From Rhodoblastus sp963748385 (GTDB lineage: Bacteria > Pseudomonadota > Alphaproteobacteria > Rhizobiales > Beijerinckiaceae): a stretch of 64,000 nt of DNA. Under the pieces are notes generated by a model. The model saw only the letters and a list, made by a program, of their open reading frames with translations. It was not told the DNA's origin and searched no databases. The DNA is taken from the NCBI GenBank assembly GCA_963748385.1, contig CAVVIQ010000020.1, forward strand, positions 62,001-126,000. Direction: 5' to 3'. Below, piece by piece: positions 59,633-64,000 of this stretch. Position numbers and translations under genes: made by a program. Every line of letters starts with the position of its first letter. Position 1 is the stretch's first letter.

Positions 59633-61417
59633 ATGCAGCAGGACACCCGCAATCTTCTCCTCGCCATGGCCTTGTCGCTCCTGGTCATCCTTGGCTGGAA
59701 CCATTTTTATGGCGCGCCAAGAGTGCATGAGGCTCGTCAGACCACGGCCCAGCTTCAGCAGATGGAGTCGTCCTCCGCCGCCAATCCGGCCGCCGCGCCG
59801 GGACTGACGCCCGTTCCGCGGTCCGTGAACCGCGCCGAGGCGCTCGCCCAAAGCAAGCGGGTCGCGATCGACACGCCGAGCGTTTTCGGTTCGATCGCCT
59901 TGAAAGGCGCGCGGCTCGACGATCTGTCGTTGCGCGATTACCGCGAGACGACCGACCCCAAGAGCCCCAATATCATCCTGCTCTCGCCCGCCGACGCGCC
60001 GGACGCCTATTTCGTCGATTTCAATTATGTGGCGGAAGCCGGCGCAACACTGAAACTGCCCGGCTCCGACACGCTCTGGACCGCCGAAGGCGACAAGCTG
60101 ACCCCGTCGACGCCGCTCACGCTGACGTTCGACAATGGCTCCGGCCTCGTGTTCAAGCGCAAGATCTCGGTGGACGATCACTACCTGTTCACGGTGACCG
60201 ACATGATCGAAAACCAGGGCAAGGCGCCGGTCTCCTTCTTCCCCGACGCGAGCGTGACCCGCCAGGGCCTGCCCAAGACCTCGGGCTACAGCGTGCTGCA
60301 CGAGGGCTTTATCGGCGTGATCGGCGCGGACCAGCCTTCGACCGAAATCACCTACAAGGCGATTTCCAAGGAAAACAACAGCGCCAAAGTTCTACCGACC
60401 AACTCTTACGCGACCGGCGGCTGGCTCGGCTTCACCGACAAATACTGGGCGACGGCGGTCATCCCCGACGCGACCGAGAAATACAAGGGCTGGTTCCGCG
60501 AATTCCCGGGCGCGCTGCCGCAATTCCAGTCAGACGCGTTCGGCGACGCCAAGACCCTGGCGCCCGGCGCTCAAATGGTTTTGACGACCCGGCTGTTCGC
60601 CGGAGCCAAAGAGTCCAAGCTGCTCGAATATTACGAGAAGGATCAGGGCGTAAAAAAGCTCGATCTGCTCATTGACTGGGGTTATTTTTTCTTCCTCACC
60701 AGGCCGATGTTCTGGCTTCTCGAGGCGCTGTACAAACTGTTCGGCAATTTCGGCGTCGCCATTATCGCCATCACTCTGATCGTCAAGGGACTGTTCTTCC
60801 CGCTCGCCAACCGCTCCTATCTGTCGATGGCGCGGATGAAGGAAGTCCAACCCAAGATCAAGGCGCTGCAGGAGCTTTATCCCGACGACAAGATGAAGCA
60901 GCAGCAGGAGATGATGGAGCTTTACAAGCGGGAGAAGATCAATCCGGTGTCAGGCTGCCTGCCCATGGTGATCCAGATCCCGGTGTTCTTCTCGCTCTAC
61001 AAGGTCTTGTTCGTCGCCATCGAAATGCGCCAGGCGCCGTTCTTCGGCTGGGTCAAGGATCTGTCCGCGCCCGATCCGACCAATGTCTTCAATCTCTTCG
61101 GCCTGCTGCCTTTCGACCCGACCGCGACGCCGGCTTTCGGCCATCTGCTGCACCTCGGCGTCTGGCCCTTGATCATGGGCGTGTCGATGTGGGTTCAGAT
61201 GAAGATGAACCCGGAGCCGACCGATCCGGTGCAGAAGACCATGTTCGCCTGGATGCCGGTGATCTTCACCTTCATGCTCGGCTCGTTCCCAGCGGGTCTG
61301 GTGATCTACTGGACCTGGAACAATGTGCTTTCGGTGGCCCAGCAGGCCTTGATCATGAAACAGGCCGGCGTGAAGTTCGAATTGTTCGACAATCTGCGCA
61401 AGACATTCTCACGCTAG
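59633..61417 (+). CDS. yidC: Membrane protein insertase YidC
   Basis: A 594-residue inner-membrane insertase. One N-terminal helix (LLAMALSLLVILGWNHF), a large periplasmic beta domain (about 50-350), then the conserved five-helix core (about 370-585) with NFGVAIIAITLIVKGLFFPL, the coiled C1 loop MARMKEVQPKIKALQELY and NPVSGCLPMVIQIPVF. The C-terminus is short. The gene that usually follows, engB, is elsewhere in this window; the next gene is convergent recR. Confidence 0.97.
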   Translation: MQQDTRNLLLAMALSLLVILGWNHFYGAPRVHEARQTTAQLQQMESSSAANPAAAPGLTPVPRSVNRAEALAQSKRVAIDTPSVFGSIALKGARLDDLSLRDYRETTDPKSPNIILLSPADAPDAYFVDFNYVAEAGATLKLPGSDTLWTAEGDKLTPSTPLTLTFDNGSGLVFKRKISVDDHYLFTVTDMIENQGKAPVSFFPDASVTRQGLPKTSGYSVLHEGFIGVIGADQPSTEITYKAISKENNSAKVLPTNSYATGGWLGFTDKYWATAVIPDATEKYKGWFREFPGALPQFQSDAFGDAKTLAPGAQMVLTTRLFAGAKESKLLEYYEKDQGVKKLDLLIDWGYFFFLTRPMFWLLEALYKLFGNFGVAIIAITLIVKGLFFPLANRSYLSMARMKEVQPKIKALQELYPDDKMKQQQEMMELYKREKINPVSGCLPMVIQIPVFFSLYKVLFVAIEMRQAPFFGWVKDLSAPDPTNVFNLFGLLPFDPTATPAFGHLLHLGVWPLIMGVSMWVQMKMNPEPTDPVQKTMFAWMPVIFTFMLGSFPAGLVIYWTWNNVLSVAQQALIMKQAGVKFELFDNLRKTFSR

Positions 61418-61435
61418 GCGGTTTGGGCCTCGCCA

Positions 61436-62044
61436 TCACAAATCGGTGCGGCTGCGCAGCGCCGCCGCGAGCGTGCCTTCGTCGAGATAATCAAGTTCGC
61501 CGCCGACCGGCACGCCATGGGCGAGCCTGGTGCATTTCGCCTGATAGGGGCCTAGCAGTTCGGTGATGTAATGGGCGGTGGTCTGGCCATCGACCGTCGC
61601 GTTGACGGCGAGGATCACCTCCTTCACGCCACCCTCGGCGACCCGACCCACAAGTTTCGCAATGTTGAGATCGTCGGGGCCGATTCCGTCAAGCGGCGAC
61701 AGCGCGCCACCGAGCACATGGTAGCTCGCATTCAGCACGCCGGCGCGCTCCAGGGCCCAGAGGTCGCCCACCGTCTCCACCACCACGATGACGCTCCGGT
61801 CGCGGCGCGGGTCGGCGCAAATGCTGCACGGATCGGCGGTGTCCACATTGCCGCAAACCGAACAGGTCACGATTTTTTCCTTGGCGACGCGCATGGCTTC
61901 CGCGAGCGGTCCAAGCAGTTCCTCGCGCTTGCGAATGAGGTGCAAGGCCGCGCGACGGGCCGAACGCGGGCCCAGCCCCGGCAGGCGGGCGAGCAATTGG
62001 ATCAGCCGCTCGATCTCGGGCCCGGCGATGCGTTCCGCCATCAA
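61436..62044 (-). CDS. recR: Recombination protein RecR
   Basis: A 202-residue RecFOR-pathway protein. An N-terminal helix-hairpin-helix region LPGLGPRSARRAALHL, the zinc finger CSVCGNVDTADPCSIC near residues 58-73, and a Toprim domain (IVVVETVGDLWALERAG, then EVILAVNATVDGQTT) are complete. Last gene of dnaX-ybaB-recR. Confidence 0.97.
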   Translation of the reverse strand: MMAERIAGPEIERLIQLLARLPGLGPRSARRAALHLIRKREELLGPLAEAMRVAKEKIVTCSVCGNVDTADPCSICADPRRDRSVIVVVETVGDLWALERAGVLNASYHVLGGALSPLDGIGPDDLNIAKLVGRVAEGGVKEVILAVNATVDGQTTAHYITELLGPYQAKCTRLAHGVPVGGELDYLDEGTLAAALRSRTDL

Positions 62045-62140
62045 AAAGACCTCAAAATCCGCGCCCGAAGGGCGCTAGGAGCGAACGCGACGCCGAGCTG
62101 ATGCCAGGGGCGCCAACCGCGCCCGCGCGGGTGGCAAAGC

Positions 62141-62461
62141 CTAAAAAGGCAGTTTCATTCCGGCCGGCAGGCCGAGGCCCGCTGTCATCGCCTTCATCTT
62201 CTCTTCGAGCAGGCTTTCCGCCTTGCGTCTCGCGTCGGCATGGGCGGCGACGATCAGGTCTTCGAGAATTTCCTTGTCGTCTTCCTTGAGCAGTGAGGGA
62301 TCGATCGAAAGACCCTGGAGCGCGCCCTTCGCGGTCAACGTCACCTTGACCAATCCGCCGCCCGAAAGACCTTCGACGGCGACATTGTCGAGTTCGGCCT
62401 GCATTTCGGCCATTTTGGCCTGCATCGCGCCGGCCTTTTTCATCAAACCCATGATGTCCAT
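62141..62461 (-). CDS. ybaB: YbaB/EbfC nucleoid-associated protein
   Basis: A 106-residue DNA-binding protein with the YbaB helical start (MGLMKKAGAMQAKMAEMQAE) and GGGLVKVTLTAKG core, ending PAGMKLPF. The ATG immediately abuts the dnaX stop. Same strand as dnaX and recR. Confidence 0.96.
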   Translation of the reverse strand: MDIMGLMKKAGAMQAKMAEMQAELDNVAVEGLSGGGLVKVTLTAKGALQGLSIDPSLLKEDDKEILEDLIVAAHADARRKAESLLEEKMKAMTAGLGLPAGMKLPF

Positions 62462-64000
62462 TCACAAATCCTCTTCTTCGGACTCGTCGATATAAGCCAC
62501 GTCGTCGGCGGCCGTTTCCGGGCTCTCGGCGGAGGGCGCGGCCGCTTCCGCTTCGCCCCCGCGCACCGCGACGATCACGGCGCCGGGAAACTGGTCGAGG
62601 GCAGCGCGCACGAAAGGATGAGCCTGGAGGCCAATCCTTTTTTCATTTTCCGCAGCCTGAGCCTGTTCGATCAGGCTAGGCGCGCCTTCCGCCGAGGACA
62701 GGGCGACCATCCAGCGCTGGCCGGTCCAGTCCTGCAATTTGCGGGCGAGCTGCGCCGCAAGGCCGGGCGCGCCGCCGGGCGCGAGGGAATATTCCAGCAC
62801 GCCGGGCTCGAAACGGACCAGCCGCACGTCGCGCTCCAGCGCCGCCTTGATCTGGATGTCGCGTTTTTGCGCCGCCAGCGCGACAAGTTCGGCGAAATTA
62901 TTGATCGCGACCGTCGGCGGCGCATCGGGCGCGGGCGCGCTTGGCGCGGCGGCGATGACAGTCGCGGCGCGAAGAGAGCCCCTCGGCCCCGGCGCGGGCG
63001 TAGAGGGCGGACGCGAAAGGGCGGGCGGCGACCCGCTGGCGGGCGCGCCAATGAATTTCTTAAGCGCCTCCTCCGGCGTCGGCAGGTCGGCGGCATAAGC
63101 GAGGCGGACCAGAACCATGTCGGCGGCGGCGAGCGGGCGCGGCGAATCCTTCACCTCCTCGACGCCCTTGACCAGGATCTGCCACGCGCGCGACAGCACC
63201 GACATCGAGAGATTTTCTGCGAAAGCGGCCCCGCGCTCGCGCTCGACCTGGGTGGCGACGGGATCGACCACTTTGGGCGCCACCTTGGTCTTGGTGACGA
63301 AATGGACGAAATGCGCCAGATCGACCAGAACCTGGGTCGGATCCGCGCCGGCGTCATATTGCTCCTTGAGATCGGCCAAAGCCGCCGCAATATCGCCCTT
63401 CATCACCGCCTCGAACAGGTCGATCACTCGGGCGCGGTCGGCGAGGCCGAGCATGAGGCGCAGATTCTCGACGCCGATCGGCGCGCCCGCGCCATGGGCT
63501 ATCGCCTGATCGAGCAAGGACAGCGCGTCACGCACCGAGCCTTCCGAGGCGCGGGCGATCAAGGCAAGCGAGTCGGTTTCGATCTCGACCTTTTCCTTGT
63601 CGCAGATATTGGCGAGATGGCGCACCAGCGCCTCGGTCTCGATCCGGCGCAGGTCGAAGCGCAGGCAGCGCGAACGCACGGTCACCGGCACTTTTTCGAT
63701 TTCGGTGGTCGCGAACACGAATTTGACGTGCTCCGGCGGCTCCTCCAGCGTTTTCAACAGACCGTTGAAGGCGGATTTCGAGAGCATGTGGACTTCGTCG
63801 ATAATATAGACCTTGGTGCGCGCCATCGCCGGCTTGTAGCGCGAGCTGTCCACGATCTCCCGGATGTCGTCGATGCTCGTATGGGACGCCGCGTCCATCT
63901 CGATGACATCGACATGGCGCGATTCCATAATCGCCTGGCAATGGACGCCGAGTTCGTCCATGTGGATCGTGGGCTTGTCGATCGCCGGTCGACCGTCGCG
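62462..64000 (-). CDS. dnaX: DNA polymerase III subunit tau/gamma, N-terminus cut by window edge
   Basis: The C-terminal 512 residues of the clamp loader subunit. The frame remains open to the last base of the window (reading DKPTIHMDELG before the first in-window ATG at 63961). Visible parts: DVIEMDAASH, the Walker B region KVYIIDEVHMLS, sensor 1 FVFATTEIEKVP, sensor 2 SEGSVRDALSLLDQ, the oligomerisation domain, a Pro-rich linker (about 320-350 of the visible part) and a C-terminal tau-like domain. The P-loop and zinc module are outside the window. Adjacent to ybaB and recR as usual. Confidence 0.95.
   Translation of the reverse strand, partial: RDGRPAIDKPTIHMDELGVHCQAIMESRHVDVIEMDAASHTSIDDIREIVDSSRYKPAMARTKVYIIDEVHMLSKSAFNGLLKTLEEPPEHVKFVFATTEIEKVPVTVRSRCLRFDLRRIETEALVRHLANICDKEKVEIETDSLALIARASEGSVRDALSLLDQAIAHGAGAPIGVENLRLMLGLADRARVIDLFEAVMKGDIAAALADLKEQYDAGADPTQVLVDLAHFVHFVTKTKVAPKVVDPVATQVERERGAAFAENLSMSVLSRAWQILVKGVEEVKDSPRPLAAADMVLVRLAYAADLPTPEEALKKFIGAPASGSPPALSRPPSTPAPGPRGSLRAATVIAAAPSAPAPDAPPTVAINNFAELVALAAQKRDIQIKAALERDVRLVRFEPGVLEYSLAPGGAPGLAAQLARKLQDWTGQRWMVALSSAEGAPSLIEQAQAAENEKRIGLQAHPFVRAALDQFPGAVIVAVRGGEAEAAAPSAESPETAADDVAYIDESEEEDL

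Overview
The window reads as a chromosomal segment of a GC-rich alphaproteobacterium, most likely in the Hyphomicrobiales (Rhizobiales). The evidence is gene content: a GapR/DUF2312 protein, DUF1150 behind a small heat-shock gene, a DUF1036 secreted protein, the infA-maf-yacG order, rpmH-rnpA-yidC, dnaX-ybaB-recR, a cysteine-free L36, and a FixK/FNR-type box between hemN and hemH. I saw no insertion sequence, prophage or CRISPR array. The exact genus cannot be fixed from the sequence alone.

Left part (1-5.4 kb): an unusual PLP enzyme with a truncated partner, a thioredoxin-like peroxiredoxin divergent from katG across a perfect inverted repeat, and a secreted peroxiredoxin. Region 5.7-24 kb is the most distinctive block, a dissimilatory sulfur island. 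It has sat (ATP sulfurylase), a small ankyrin protein, aprB and aprA (APS reductase), then a CBS-pair protein, a YkgJ-type cysteine-cluster protein, a phosphoesterase and a SlyD-like/methyltransferase fusion on the plus strand. Facing them on the minus strand are qmoA, qmoB, hdrC and hdrB. Next come a ClC channel, a DUF202 protein and a SulP sulfate permease. Together these suggest sulfite -> APS -> sulfate oxidation with ATP gain, electrons leaving AprBA through a QmoAB-HdrCB module. That module has no membrane subunit in the window, and hdrB carries two single-base insertions that break its reading frame.

Middle part (24-46 kb): engB-argB-pyrimidine nucleotidase, a SnoaL-like protein, ilvC, a non-canonical NRAMP transporter, yacG/maf/infA, one tRNA-Arg(ACG), a type I secretion ABC transporter with its HlyD partner, an SH3 protein, a 2-hydroxyacid dehydrogenase, a candidate 29-30 codon membrane peptide with its own promoter and terminator, a small heat-shock gene behind a strong RpoH-type promoter, recF-recQ, rpmJ, several small conserved proteins, and hemN divergent from hemH.

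Right part (46-64 kb): cutA, galE, galU, an outer-membrane barrel protein, an Old Yellow Enzyme, gapR, an N-formylglutamate amidohydrolase-like enzyme, a DUF1036 protein, pyruvate kinase, argE, apaG, a probably solitary C5-cytosine methyltransferase, rpmH-rnpA-yidC, and the recR-ybaB-dnaX cluster, with dnaX cut by the window end. The usual rhizobial neighbours yidC and engB-argB are about 35 kb apart, with the sulfur island directly upstream of engB.
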